Shown here: piece after piece, positions 23,347 to 31,661 of the stretch
How the letters are laid out: each line of letters starts with the position of its first letter
How positions within the stretch are numbered: position 1 is the first letter of the stretch
Source of the DNA: CAVRQM01 sp964250775
GTDB taxonomy: Bacteria; Pseudomonadota; Alphaproteobacteria; Acetobacterales; Acetobacteraceae
Direction of reading: 5' to 3'
Assembly (NCBI GenBank): GCA_964250775.1
Contig: CAXUHK010000001.1
Span: 1-64,000, forward strand
Length of the DNA: 64,000 nucleotides
Made by a program: the position numbers and the translations under genes
The notes under the pieces: generated by a model
Seen by the model: the letters and a program-made list of their open reading frames with translations, nothing else
Told to the model about the DNA's origin: nothing
Database searches by the model: none

Positions 23347-24158
23347 GGCAAGGCTCCGGTGATGTTGCTGACCGCCCGGCCGACGTATCCCAGCGCCGCC
23401 TGCCCGGCCGCCGCTATGCCGCTGTTGCCGACCGCGGCGGAAAGCGCGCCCGCAGCTTGTAGCGGGTCCGTCGTGCCGAGCAAATTGGACGCGCCCCCGA
23501 GCGCGCCCAGCGCCCCGTTGGCCGCGCCGGACACGCCCGCCAACGCGCCCTGCGCGACCCCCAGGTTCGCCAGCAGGGCCACCGACGCGCTTGACCCTCC
23601 CGTGAGCACGGATATGGCTCGCGCGCCCTGCTGCGCCGTCTGTAGGGCCGTGGACGCGCCGGACAGCGCGGCGGGCAGGCCGATGCCCGTGGCGCTGGAT
23701 AGGTCGTCGAGCACCTGCCCGAGCAGGGTGGGAGGCTGGTCGCTCAACGTGGCGGACAGGTCGTAAAGCAGCTCGCACGACACCCGGTAGTCCACGCGGC
23801 CGGGAGCCATGTCGGTTGACGTGAAATCCGAGATGACGACGCTGTAGACGTGCGCGCCCCACGACAGCGTGACCGGCTGCCCGGCCACCCGCATCTCGTC
23901 CACGAGCAGCGCCCGCGTCGCGGCGTCCGGGGAAAGGAACATGCCGGACCACGAGATTGCGTGGTCGTCGCGGCCCATCGCGTCGATCACGCGCCCGCCG
24001 CCCGGCAGCTTGTGGACCCTGACCGATTGCGCGCCGCCCCACGGGATGCTCGCCGGCAGCTCGAACCCAGAGAAGGTGACGCTGCCCAGCGTGACGCCGC
24101 CGGACGCCCCGAACAGCACGTCGGACACGGCGGAGACCTGGGAGAGGAAGCCGCTCAT
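23343..24158 (-). CDS. Tail/baseplate protein (DNA-circularisation-N/gp53-like N-terminus)
   Basis: 271 residues. The first 150 (VTFSGFELPASIPWGGAQSV, HKLPGGGRVIDAMGRDDHAI, WSGMFLSPDAATRALLVDEM, GQPVTLSWGAHVYSVVISDF) match the N-terminal domain of tail proteins encoded after the tape measure in Mu-like phages. The rest is Ala/Gly-rich and low complexity. Overlaps the tape-measure and X genes. Confidence 0.65.
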   Translation of the reverse strand: MSGFLSQVSAVSDVLFGASGGVTLGSVTFSGFELPASIPWGGAQSVRVHKLPGGGRVIDAMGRDDHAISWSGMFLSPDAATRALLVDEMRVAGQPVTLSWGAHVYSVVISDFTSTDMAPGRVDYRVSCELLYDLSATLSDQPPTLLGQVLDDLSSATGIGLPAALSGASTALQTAQQGARAISVLTGGSSASVALLANLGVAQGALAGVSGAANGALGALGGASNLLGTTDPLQAAGALSAAVGNSGIAAAGQAALGYVGRAVSNITGALP

Positions 24159-26407
24159 TGCCCGTAGTATCCGAATTGGGACGGCAAATCGACGCGGGTA
24201 TCCGGCGCGCTGCCGCCGGCGGCCGGGCGCGAAAGCTGGCGCGCTGCGTTGGCGTTGGCGCCGTTGGCAATGTCGCGGCTGTTCGTGACGACGACGGGGA
24301 CCGGGGCCGTGCTCGCGGTCGGGCGAGGGGGAGCCGGCGCTTTCAGCGCACCCGTCAGAAAGTCGCGTTTGCCGCTCACCACGCCGCCAATGACATCGAA
24401 CAGGCCGGCTTGGCCGCCTTTGCCATCAGAAATGTTCAATCCCTTGTTGCCGATCAAATCGTCAAAATACGAGATAGCTTTGGCGACGCCCATAATGCTG
24501 ACTGCGAGCGCGGCAAATCCCGCAACCGGCGACGTCAGCAGTGCCATCGCACCAGCGGCGACCGTGCCGAACCCAAACGCAGCGACGCCATAAGCCACGC
24601 CTTCAAGGGCTATGCGTGAACCGTCCGGGTTTTTTTTTGCCCAATCCCCGATTGCGTTTACGTCTTTTGTCAAATAGTCCAACGCCTCCATTGCCGGCTT
24701 CATCGACGGGTTTCCAAGGGAAAGCTGTAACGCCTCGACTGAAGCTGTGAACGTTTTTCCCGCTACTTCCGGGTTGTTCGCAACCTGCGTTCCGTAAGCG
24801 TCGCGTTTTCCTGCCCTATCTACCGCAGCGCGATCTCGAAGGATCAATGGCAGGTTCCGCAACACTTCAACAATGAAATTGCCGCCCGGTATTCGGCTGG
24901 TAATCTGCTGGGCAAGGGCCGCTTCTTGTTGCAGCTTTCCCTTTTCGTCCGCGCCGTTATAAATCGCACCGTAGTTCTGGCGGAGATACGCCTGCATCTT
25001 TGGGCGCAAATCCTGCGTTATGAACTTAACCGGGTCATTGCGAATGTCAGCCAAGTTTCCTTGGTCCATCGCGCCCGGCAGCAGCATGAACTGACCAAGG
25101 CCGGACTTACGGGCCATAGCTGGGTCTTTGCTGACGATGCCCATGTCTTGCAGCAGATGATAGGCTGCTTCCGACATGCGCCCGGCGGAGAACTGCATCC
25201 CAAAGCCCTGCAACCCCTTGCCGGCTCCGGCGCTCCCCATCGACATTTGCAATGCCAGCATATCGGCGAACATCGCTTGGTCGCCAACCATGGCGGCATT
25301 AATGCCGCCCGCCTTCAAGAATTGGTAGAGCTGCGACGGACCGACCTGCCCGTGCGTGACGATCGCCGCCGTCTGCGCCGCCTTGATGAAGCCGGCCAGC
25401 GCCGAGCCGTCGATTTCCTCCTGCCCCGTCTGCTCGTTCAAACGCGACAGCACGCCGCGATACTCGCCGGCCCGTATCGCGCTCATTAGCTCATCGCCGC
25501 CGCCCTTGTGGCCGGTCGCGTCGAGCACGACGCCAAGGCGGGCGAAATCTGGCATCAAGTCGGTCGCGCTTTTGGTGTCCTGCAACACCGTCATCAACTT
25601 CGACACAAGCGCAAGGTTGTCGAGCGCGCCCGTGCCGGGGCTTGCCTTTTGCGTGTCGAACGATGCTTTGACTGCGGCATCCAGGCCCGCGTCGTCGAAC
25701 CCTTGCGTCATCATGCCGGCTTTAGTCGCGCCCATCCGCATGACGGGATCGGCAATCGATTTTAAAAGCTCATAGCCGGCAAACGTGTAGACCGCGCCCT
25801 CGGTAGCGGCACTTTGCATTGAGCCTTGCGAAAACATCGGACCTTGCGGCTGATTGCCGAACGGGCTTGGCCGCGACCCGTTGTTTCCGCCGCCACCGCC
25901 GCCGAACCCGCTAGGCGGGATGTTCAGCGGGATATAGGGATACGGACTGCCAAGAGGCGAACCAAATCCACCACCACTGCCGCCAGGACCAGCCAAAGCG
26001 AGAGTGCCGCCGCTAGGTGCCGGCAGAGCGAACGGAATAGACGGCAGAGCGCGTGGGCCAAACTGCCCGCCGCCCGAAGCCACGGGGCCAACCGGGATCG
26101 CCAGCGGAACCGGCCCGACGCGAGCGGACGGCGAAGCGACCGGCTGCGCGGGATACCGCTGCTCCGCCATGCGTCCGCCAGCCGCAGCCGCTTCCTGCAT
26201 CGCCCGCGCGGTTTTCTGCCACTGCTCCGCGATGCCGGAACTCGCCGTCTTGAACTTCGCCGCCGCGCCGGCCATGCCGTTCAGCGACGCCTGGCATTCT
26301 TTCAACAGGTCGCGCAGCACGCCGAACGTCTCTGACAGGGCTTTCGCTTCCGGGCCGATGTTGCCCGTAAGGGACAGCTTCATGCCAATCGCATAAACTT
26401 CCTGCAT
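24155..26407 (-). CDS. Tape measure protein
   Basis: 750 residues, the longest gene between the tail tube/chaperone genes and baseplate. N-terminal helices (LSETFGVLRDLLKECQASLN), a Gly/Pro-rich linker (residues ~85-195), a helical centre, and near residues 620-670 a hydrophobic stretch (GVAYGVAAFGFGTVAAGAMA and VAGFAALAVSIMGVAKAISY). Start ATG overlaps the previous TAA. By the rough rule of 1.5 angstrom per residue the tail would be about 110 nm (inference). Confidence 0.82.
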   Translation of the reverse strand: MQEVYAIGMKLSLTGNIGPEAKALSETFGVLRDLLKECQASLNGMAGAAAKFKTASSGIAEQWQKTARAMQEAAAAGGRMAEQRYPAQPVASPSARVGPVPLAIPVGPVASGGGQFGPRALPSIPFALPAPSGGTLALAGPGGSGGGFGSPLGSPYPYIPLNIPPSGFGGGGGGNNGSRPSPFGNQPQGPMFSQGSMQSAATEGAVYTFAGYELLKSIADPVMRMGATKAGMMTQGFDDAGLDAAVKASFDTQKASPGTGALDNLALVSKLMTVLQDTKSATDLMPDFARLGVVLDATGHKGGGDELMSAIRAGEYRGVLSRLNEQTGQEEIDGSALAGFIKAAQTAAIVTHGQVGPSQLYQFLKAGGINAAMVGDQAMFADMLALQMSMGSAGAGKGLQGFGMQFSAGRMSEAAYHLLQDMGIVSKDPAMARKSGLGQFMLLPGAMDQGNLADIRNDPVKFITQDLRPKMQAYLRQNYGAIYNGADEKGKLQQEAALAQQITSRIPGGNFIVEVLRNLPLILRDRAAVDRAGKRDAYGTQVANNPEVAGKTFTASVEALQLSLGNPSMKPAMEALDYLTKDVNAIGDWAKKNPDGSRIALEGVAYGVAAFGFGTVAAGAMALLTSPVAGFAALAVSIMGVAKAISYFDDLIGNKGLNISDGKGGQAGLFDVIGGVVSGKRDFLTGALKAPAPPRPTASTAPVPVVVTNSRDIANGANANAARQLSRPAAGGSAPDTRVDLPSQFGYYGQ

Positions 26408-26946
26408 TACCTGTTCCCCACAGGCTTACCGGAAATGGCTGCCTCGATTGCGTGCCCCACGATGTCTCGCACCACGGGAGCCATGTGGTAGCCAGCGCCA
26501 CCAATAAACGAGCGTGGGGGCACGCGGGCGTCGCCAAGCTCCTGCACCGCGGCGACCATGCCGATGTCAACCGCCTTGCCGGTGGCCGGATCGTCGACCA
26601 TGGCGTGCTTCACGCCGATGACCGCCTCGTGCTCGAAGCCCTTTGTCAAGACGGTGTATTCGATGGCGTCCCGAAGCGCGCCGCTCCGCAGCAACGGATC
26701 GTTCTCGCTGTAGCCTTGCGCGACGCGCTGTTCCTTAGTGGCTTCGGCAAGTTCAGCCCACGCGGCGAACGGTCCCTCGGCTTCCTGATACGTGCCGATG
26801 CGGTGCTGGGCTTCCTTCACAATCCGGCGCGAACCGCGTTCCAGCGCCAACTTTCCGGCCGCCTTCACCGCAAGTGGCATCCGGTCGAGAATGCCAATGA
26901 ACTCATCGAGGGAGATTTCTACTGCCGCCAAGACATCGCCCCCCAA
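26407..26946 (-). CDS. Virion morphogenesis/tail completion protein (gpG/gp10-like)
   Basis: 179 residues from TTG 26946 (or TTG 26931). AAWAELAEATKEQRVAQGYS, PLLRSGALRDAIEYTV, VIGVKHAMVDD and ELGDARVPPRSFIGGAGYHM follow the phage virion morphogenesis pattern (W--L---T---K----G----L--SG-L--S...PPR-FIG). Overlaps the frameshifted chaperone end at 26919. Confidence 0.75.
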   Translation of the reverse strand: MGGDVLAAVEISLDEFIGILDRMPLAVKAAGKLALERGSRRIVKEAQHRIGTYQEAEGPFAAWAELAEATKEQRVAQGYSENDPLLRSGALRDAIEYTVLTKGFEHEAVIGVKHAMVDDPATGKAVDIGMVAAVQELGDARVPPRSFIGGAGYHMAPVVRDIVGHAIEAAISGKPVGNR

Positions 26947-27409
26947 TCAAAGGTTTGCCCGTCCAATTCGCCGTGCGCAATCAGCCACGCCACCCGACGC
27001 ACGCGAGACATCGCCATCGCCTCTGGATACGACACCCCGCACTTCACGAGTTGGACGACCTCGCGCAACACGGGATGTCTACTCAGTTTTTTGCGGCGTC
27101 CGCTTCCGCGTTCTCGGCGGGCGCAGCTTCTGGCGTCTCCGGGAACAGCACGCCCCGCACGGCGGCAAGGCCCGCGTTGCCGAGCTTCATGCCCAGCGCC
27201 TTGACCTGGGGCTTGCTGGTGGGCATTAGGACCGGCACGCCGTCAATGGTGCGAACGCTGGCAACCGTCATCGCGAGTTGCATCCACGCGGGATTGCGCG
27301 CCGTGTCTCCAGCCGCTTCGAGCAAATCGAACAGATCGCCAACGCCGATCGACTGAATGACCAGCTCGCGTCCGTCCGCGTCCTTTACCGTCGTCTGCGG
27401 ATCGGCCAT
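26919..27409 (-). CDS. Tail assembly chaperone, -1 frameshift product
   Basis: The zero-frame gene 27409-27083 ends GCA AAA AAC TGA. A canonical A-AAA-AAC heptamer (27086-27092) sits directly before the stop. After a -1 shift, reading continues CTG AGT AGA ... for 55 codons (LSRHPVLREVVQLVKCGVSY, PEAMAMSRVRRVAWLIAHGE, ending AMSWRQ) to TAG at 26919-26921, giving a fusion of about 163 residues. The extension has no good independent start. Gene order tube - this gene - tape measure is where G/GT-type chaperones with programmed frameshifts are found. Read from the sequence; not experimentally known here. Confidence 0.75.
27083..27409 (-). CDS. Tail assembly chaperone, zero-frame product
   Basis: 108 residues: TTVKDADGRELVIQSIGVGD, LFDLLEAAGDTARNPAWMQL, SVRTIDGVPVLMPTSKPQVK, ending EADAAKN. 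Acidic N-terminal beta part plus helices as in gp13/G-type chaperones, which hold the tape measure during tail assembly. Start ATG overlaps the tube stop. Confidence 0.75.
   Translation of the reverse strand: MADPQTTVKDADGRELVIQSIGVGDLFDLLEAAGDTARNPAWMQLAMTVASVRTIDGVPVLMPTSKPQVKALGMKLGNAGLAAVRGVLFPETPEAAPAENAEADAAKN
27086..27092 (-). promoter_or_regulatory. -1 ribosomal slippery heptamer A AAA AAC
   Basis: In zero frame GC[A AAA AAC] TGA, exact X-XXY-YYZ phasing. The stop follows immediately. Confidence 0.75.
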
Positions 27410-27858
27410 CAGATTTGCTTTCGGCCGGACGCAGAACCTTCGACCTTCTGCATAACCTTCTTGTCGCCTTCCCAGCGGCCGGCATCGGTGATCTTGATAG
27501 CGACATCGGCATATACAAAGGTCGTGACCGCGCCGCTCGGTTCCGTCACATACTGATACATCGTGCCGAACTGCATGATCCCGCTGGTATACCAGCCGTT
27601 GTCAATGCCGGATTGCAGCGTGTCGAGGCCTGGGTTGCCACGATCCACGTCGAAGGAGAACGACCAGTTGCGCGGCAAGTGGGCCTCAAGCGTCTTGCCC
27701 GTTAGCAAAGTGCTGGTTACGGTCGTATAAGCTGGCTTGGCATCGAACGCGGTGCAGTTCGAGAGGTCCACCCGGCCGCCGGGGGCGTTAGGATGCACCA
27801 AAACGACCGTGACATCACGACCAAACGAGAAACCGCCAAAGGTCGGCGTGGTGGGCAT
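27409..27858 (-). CDS. Tail tube protein
   Basis: 149 residues directly downstream of the sheath. SFGRDVTVVLVHPNAPGGRV, FDAKPAYTTVTSTLLTGKTL, SFSFDVDRGNPGLDTL and VYADVAIKITDAGRWEGDKK. Size and place fit contractile tail tube (FII-like) proteins. Confidence 0.8.
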   Translation of the reverse strand: MPTTPTFGGFSFGRDVTVVLVHPNAPGGRVDLSNCTAFDAKPAYTTVTSTLLTGKTLEAHLPRNWSFSFDVDRGNPGLDTLQSGIDNGWYTSGIMQFGTMYQYVTEPSGAVTTFVYADVAIKITDAGRWEGDKKVMQKVEGSASGRKQI

Positions 27859-27876
27859 TTCAGGCGTCCTTCTCGG

Positions 27877-29460
27877 TTACTGGCTGACTTGGCCGGTCAA
27901 GGCGTTCTGGCGAGCAACGGTCACAGTCTGGCCGCCTTCGAGGTTCACAATGAACTTTTCGTTGATCGCCTGATAGCGGACTTGGACATCCGCCTGGACG
28001 TAACCAAGGCCCGTGCGGATCGGCGGGTTGTTGGAAAGGTCGCACACGACGCTGAACGGCGGTGTTCCGTCCGTGCTGCCGAGTTGGCCTTGGTTCAGCA
28101 TTCCCTGGAGAAACGATAGCAAGGTCGAGCGGATGTTGAAGAACAGCGCGGTGTTGATAACCTGCCCGACGAACTGCCCCATGCCGGCCGCCAGCGTGGC
28201 CGCGATGTAGTTCGTCATCCGGGTGTAGTTGTCGCCCTGCGCGCTGGCGTTGCTGCTGGCGTTGTGGCCGGCGCGCACGGTCCAGATGTTCAGGTTGCCA
28301 GCGCCGGGATTGGCGATCACGTCGATGCCGGCCTGAATAAGCGTTTGCAGGTCCGCGCTCGAATAGGCAAGCGCCTGGCCGCTGCCCGGAAGGCCGGATT
28401 TCTGCGAACCGACCACGCTATACAGCGGCTTGTTTAGGGTGGAACGCTCCGGCGACAGGTTCGCGAGACGCCCGGCCACAAAGCCTTGCGGCGACACGAG
28501 ACGAACCTGCTTCGTGGTCGGATCGGTCCACCAAATCCAGTCGCCGAACATCAGTTTTGAGGCGTAGCTGTCCAAGCCCGCCGTCTGCTTGGTGGACACG
28601 GCGTTCGCGATGTTGTCGCTGATTGGGCCGGTTTGCACCATGTAAATGCCTTCGGAAAGCCCGAAAGCGTCGATGGTGGTCCATTGCGTGCTGTCGTCGC
28701 AGTCGGACAGCAGCGCCACCGCACAACCCCGCCCGCGCAGCGCATACATGCCCTGGCGAGGCAGCACGTCGCTGCCGATCAAGCCCGCGGCAACGACATT
28801 GGCGGAACCATCAGTGCCGCCAGCAAAGGCCAGCCTAACAGGGGCCGGAGCAATGTTGGCCTGCGCGCCGCCTTGCGGTTGCGCGAACACAATTTGCGAA
28901 GGGCCGCGAGCACCATTTCCAGAATTTATGGCGTTCGCAATAGCGATCCATGCGGCCGAAGGAGTTGCGCCTGACAGGTTGTCAAACACTTCGGGCTGCA
29001 TTCCTGGCAACGCGATGACAATGCGCCAAGTTCCGTTCTTCGATCCCTGGCTTATCGTCGCGACGATGTTATTGCCAACCGACCCCGTATAGCGTGCGTA
29101 AAGCACCAATGAATTAAGGCTGCCCGACGGATTGATACCAATAACCGCAGCCGTATCGGTTCCGTCTGTCACGCGCACCCAGTTGAAAGCATTCGCGCCT
29201 TGCTGAACGGCTGTGAAAACGTGCGTGCCCATGTCAAACTTCCGCACTTGCGGCAGGCCAAACGCGGTCACGTAATCGGTGACATTCGAGCCAAGCACGG
29301 GAACTCCGACCGGACCCCAGCTCGCAGTTCCGACCACGCCAACGACATTGCTGGGCACACCGTTGATTAGGATGTTCTGCGGCGGGACAATTTGCACATA
29401 CAGGTCAGGAACGACCAAAGCAGTTGTGTTGATGGCACCCTGTTGGGTAATTTGCGCCAT
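27877..29460 (-). CDS. Contractile tail sheath protein
   Basis: 527 residues. N-terminal PPQNILINGVPSNVVGVVGT AS WGPVG and YVTAFGLPQVRKFDMGTHVF; C-terminal DWIWWTDPTTKQVRLVSPQG, FVAGRLANLSPERSTLNKPL, and GLGYVQADVQVRYQAINEKF FIVNLEGG-Q are typical of the sheath family (subtilisin-like fold, C-terminal handshake strand). Defines the phage as a myovirus. Confidence 0.9.
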   Translation of the reverse strand: MAQITQQGAINTTALVVPDLYVQIVPPQNILINGVPSNVVGVVGTASWGPVGVPVLGSNVTDYVTAFGLPQVRKFDMGTHVFTAVQQGANAFNWVRVTDGTDTAAVIGINPSGSLNSLVLYARYTGSVGNNIVATISQGSKNGTWRIVIALPGMQPEVFDNLSGATPSAAWIAIANAINSGNGARGPSQIVFAQPQGGAQANIAPAPVRLAFAGGTDGSANVVAAGLIGSDVLPRQGMYALRGRGCAVALLSDCDDSTQWTTIDAFGLSEGIYMVQTGPISDNIANAVSTKQTAGLDSYASKLMFGDWIWWTDPTTKQVRLVSPQGFVAGRLANLSPERSTLNKPLYSVVGSQKSGLPGSGQALAYSSADLQTLIQAGIDVIANPGAGNLNIWTVRAGHNASSNASAQGDNYTRMTNYIAATLAAGMGQFVGQVINTALFFNIRSTLLSFLQGMLNQGQLGSTDGTPPFSVVCDLSNNPPIRTGLGYVQADVQVRYQAINEKFIVNLEGGQTVTVARQNALTGQVSQ

Positions 29461-29463
29461 GGT

Positions 29464-29622
29464 TTACTGCTCCTGCGGAAAAGTTGGGGCAAGGATGCGA
29501 ATGATCGGCCAGCCGGCGGCCAATGCCCCGGCAATCTCTTTGGCGTCGGTCAAAACGTCGCCGACGCCGCGCCCTGCTACCGGAGCGGTAATGACGTAGT
29601 GATAGGCCGGCGCGTCGCTCAT
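29464..29622 (-). CDS. 52-residue protein between sheath and terminator-like gene
   Basis: ATG 29622 to TAA 29464-29466: YHYVITAPVAGRGVGDVL, TDAKEIAGALAAGWPIIRIL. It closes an otherwise empty 170-bp gap in a dense operon, and its end lies 4 bp before the sheath start. Compact alpha/beta sequence, no family recognised. Confidence 0.55.
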   Translation of the reverse strand: MSDAPAYHYVITAPVAGRGVGDVLTDAKEIAGALAAGWPIIRILAPTFPQEQ

Positions 29623-29631
29623 TCTGCTTTC

Positions 29632-30552
29632 CTATTGGACCGAAACAATCGGAGTGCCCGACCCGTCCGTAAGCGTGGTTCCATCTTCCCCGGCAAAGAC
29701 CACAGCCGCCGGGAGGCTCGCGCCGAAGCCAACACCGTTGGCCGTGAGGCCACCAAACAGCATCGAAGGCAGCATTTCCACTAAGGTTGTGGCGTATTCG
29801 ACCGAGTAGCGAAGGTCGCGCCGCCATAGGCTCGCTACCTCGGGATAGTCGTTCGAAATCGAGCCGCCATAACGAACCATGGCGATCTCGCCGCCGGCCG
29901 TGGAAAGCCGCACAGAGCCCGCCAGCGCCGCGTCGATAATGGAGGCGATGGCGTCGCGAATTGGTGGATCGGGTGCCCAAATCGACACCATGAACGACTG
30001 CTCTTGCCGGCGAACCTCGCGCCCCATCTCGACATCAGCCACGACGTTTGCGCCAACCCGTGTGCTAGGCAGCAAAGTCAGCACCGCCCCGGCCGCGCTG
30101 GTATTCGGGATAGTGGCCGCAAACTGTGCCGCAACAGTCGCTGGTGTGTCGGTCGAAAGCAGGCGGTAAGCGTATCCCTCGGACGCCAGGTTGCCCGATC
30201 CGTTTGGGATCAGCAACCCCGCGACCTGTCCCGCGCCGCCGGTCCCGCCGAACGTGACCACGTTTGCCGTCGCGTTCGCGGTCAGAGTGGGGGCGGGCGC
30301 AGACACCACGCCATAGCCTTGCAAAAGCGGTTGCAGGGCGCGAAAGCGGGCTTCCGGGAACACGCTCACATGCACCTTACCCAAAGCCAGGTCGGCATTC
30401 AGGTAGTCCCGCTCCGGCCAGCCGACATACAACGTCAGGCTTGCGCCAGTCGGGCCTGGCTGGTAGTCGCCGCTGGCGTAATCAATGTTCGGAAACAGGA
30501 CTTGGGCGATGCGCGCGACCAAAGCGAACGAAATGTCGGATACGTCCGCCAT
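29632..30552 (-). CDS. Tail terminator/neck-region structural protein
   Basis: 306 residues from ATG 30552. VSDISFALVARIAQVLFPNI, SLTLYVGWPERDYLNADLAL, VHVSVFPEARF, then a beta-sandwich insertion (TANATANVVTFGGTGGAGQV), and RQEQSFMVSIWAPDPPIRDA, IIDAALAG. The flanking parts resemble tail terminator proteins, which sit just before the sheath gene; the insertion looks Ig-like. Confidence 0.6.
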   Translation of the reverse strand: MADVSDISFALVARIAQVLFPNIDYASGDYQPGPTGASLTLYVGWPERDYLNADLALGKVHVSVFPEARFRALQPLLQGYGVVSAPAPTLTANATANVVTFGGTGGAGQVAGLLIPNGSGNLASEGYAYRLLSTDTPATVAAQFAATIPNTSAAGAVLTLLPSTRVGANVVADVEMGREVRRQEQSFMVSIWAPDPPIRDAIASIIDAALAGSVRLSTAGGEIAMVRYGGSISNDYPEVASLWRRDLRYSVEYATTLVEMLPSMLFGGLTANGVGFGASLPAAVVFAGEDGTTLTDGSGTPIVSVQ

Positions 30553-31208
30553 CAGGTGCTCGCCGCGCGGACGTGAAGACGCCATCCAAGCTGAGTATTC
30601 TCGACAACTGACACGACGTAGCGGTTGGGGATTTCCTCCCCGTCCGTCACGATGTCGCTCGGCGTTGGGTCGATCGGCAGCGATGCAGGAAGGTAGATCA
30701 TAAGCCAGCCCTGCCGGCTGTCGCCTGGCAGCTTGGCTTCTCCTGTTTCGCCCTTGGGCGACATCACGACTGCCGCCGGCCAGCCCGCCGCAATCGGCTG
30801 CATGGTGCTCGCCGCGCCGCCGCCGTAATAGGTGGGTCCCGGCGTCTGCCGCCCCGGCCGCGTAATCGTCACGACTTGGTTGCAACCGATACATAGCGGC
30901 GCGTGAAGCGGTTCGATACTGGCGATAAAGAACATGCCGAGGCGCGGCTCGGAAAGGTAATCCCCGACCTTCGCCAGCGTCGCGTCGAACAGGCCATACC
31001 ACAGCGGGTTGCCGAATTTCGAAGGCGCGGAAAACTTGAAATCCGACTTGCTGTCGAACGCAGCCATCAAGGTGCCGCGCGAGTTGGCCGGCGCGATCGG
31101 GTTGCCGGAACCGGACGGGCGATACCACGGACAGGCCGCGCCAAGGTTCTTGGCGGCAATTCCGTAGCCGCGCCAGACGTGCGCCTGGACGGCCGCTTGC
31201 GTTGTCAC
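30552..31208 (-). CDS. Head-tail connector region protein
   Basis: 218 residues, GTG start at 31208 overlapping the upstream stop (GTGA). HVWRGYGIAAKNLGAACPWY, AAFDSKSDFKFSAPSKFGNP, LGMFFIASIEPLHAPLCIGC. Conserved in phages with DUF4055 portals at this position; specific role unknown. Confidence 0.55.
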   Translation of the reverse strand: MTTQAAVQAHVWRGYGIAAKNLGAACPWYRPSGSGNPIAPANSRGTLMAAFDSKSDFKFSAPSKFGNPLWYGLFDATLAKVGDYLSEPRLGMFFIASIEPLHAPLCIGCNQVVTITRPGRQTPGPTYYGGGAASTMQPIAAGWPAAVVMSPKGETGEAKLPGDSRQGWLMIYLPASLPIDPTPSDIVTDGEEIPNRYVVSVVENTQLGWRLHVRAAST

Positions 31209-31600
31209 GAGCGCAAAAGCTGGTTGCCGGTCTGCGCCAAGCCTGAACCGGGAGGGAAGCCAAGGAAGCGGCAAAGCTCAAGCCGCAAGGCGGTGTAGAG
31301 TGCCCGGCGCTCCTTGATCTCGTCTTTGTTGTGCGTCCAAACTGCCGCAGATGCGGTATCAAGGTTGGACCCGGCGGCCTGGATTTCCGCTTCCCGCAAC
31401 GGCAGGTGGACAAGAAAGAACCCGGTCAGTTTGGCTTCTTCCACGTCGCTCAGGTCGGCCAGCCGATAGTCTAGCGACAAGCCCATATAGCTGACATCGG
31501 AATAAGCCAGTTCGCGAAACGGGGACGCCATGGCGTTGCCCGCGACGCTGTAGCCGCAGTAATAGCGCACGTCTGCGAGCTGCTGGTCGGTAAGCGCCAT
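31205..31600 (-). CDS. Head-tail adaptor-like protein
   Basis: 131 helical residues: LTDQQLADVRYYCGYSVAGN, DVEEAKLTGFFLVHLPLREA, KERRALYTALRLELCRFLGF. Placement immediately after the coat gene and size fit gp6/gp15-like connector proteins. Confidence 0.6.
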   Translation of the reverse strand: MALTDQQLADVRYYCGYSVAGNAMASPFRELAYSDVSYMGLSLDYRLADLSDVEEAKLTGFFLVHLPLREAEIQAAGSNLDTASAAVWTHNKDEIKERRALYTALRLELCRFLGFPPGSGLAQTGNQLLRS

Positions 31601-31616
31601 AAAAGGTGCCCCAAGT

Positions 31617-31648
31617 GGCGGCGCGGGAAAGTATTCGCCCGCGCCGCC
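31617..31648 (-). terminator. Strong hairpin directly after coat gene
   Basis: Perfect 11-bp stem GGCGGCGCGGG / CCCGCGCCGCC with a 10-base loop, 13 bp past the coat stop. A TTTT follows 13 bases later on the minus strand. Could lower downstream transcription or protect the coat mRNA 3' end. Confidence 0.5.
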
Positions 31649-31661
31649 AGCTTTCAGGAAA

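Noticed and set aside
30003..30611. Plus-strand ORFs antisense to tail and head genes
   Set aside because: Arg/Pro/Ser-rich products without start signals; shadows of minus-strand structural genes.
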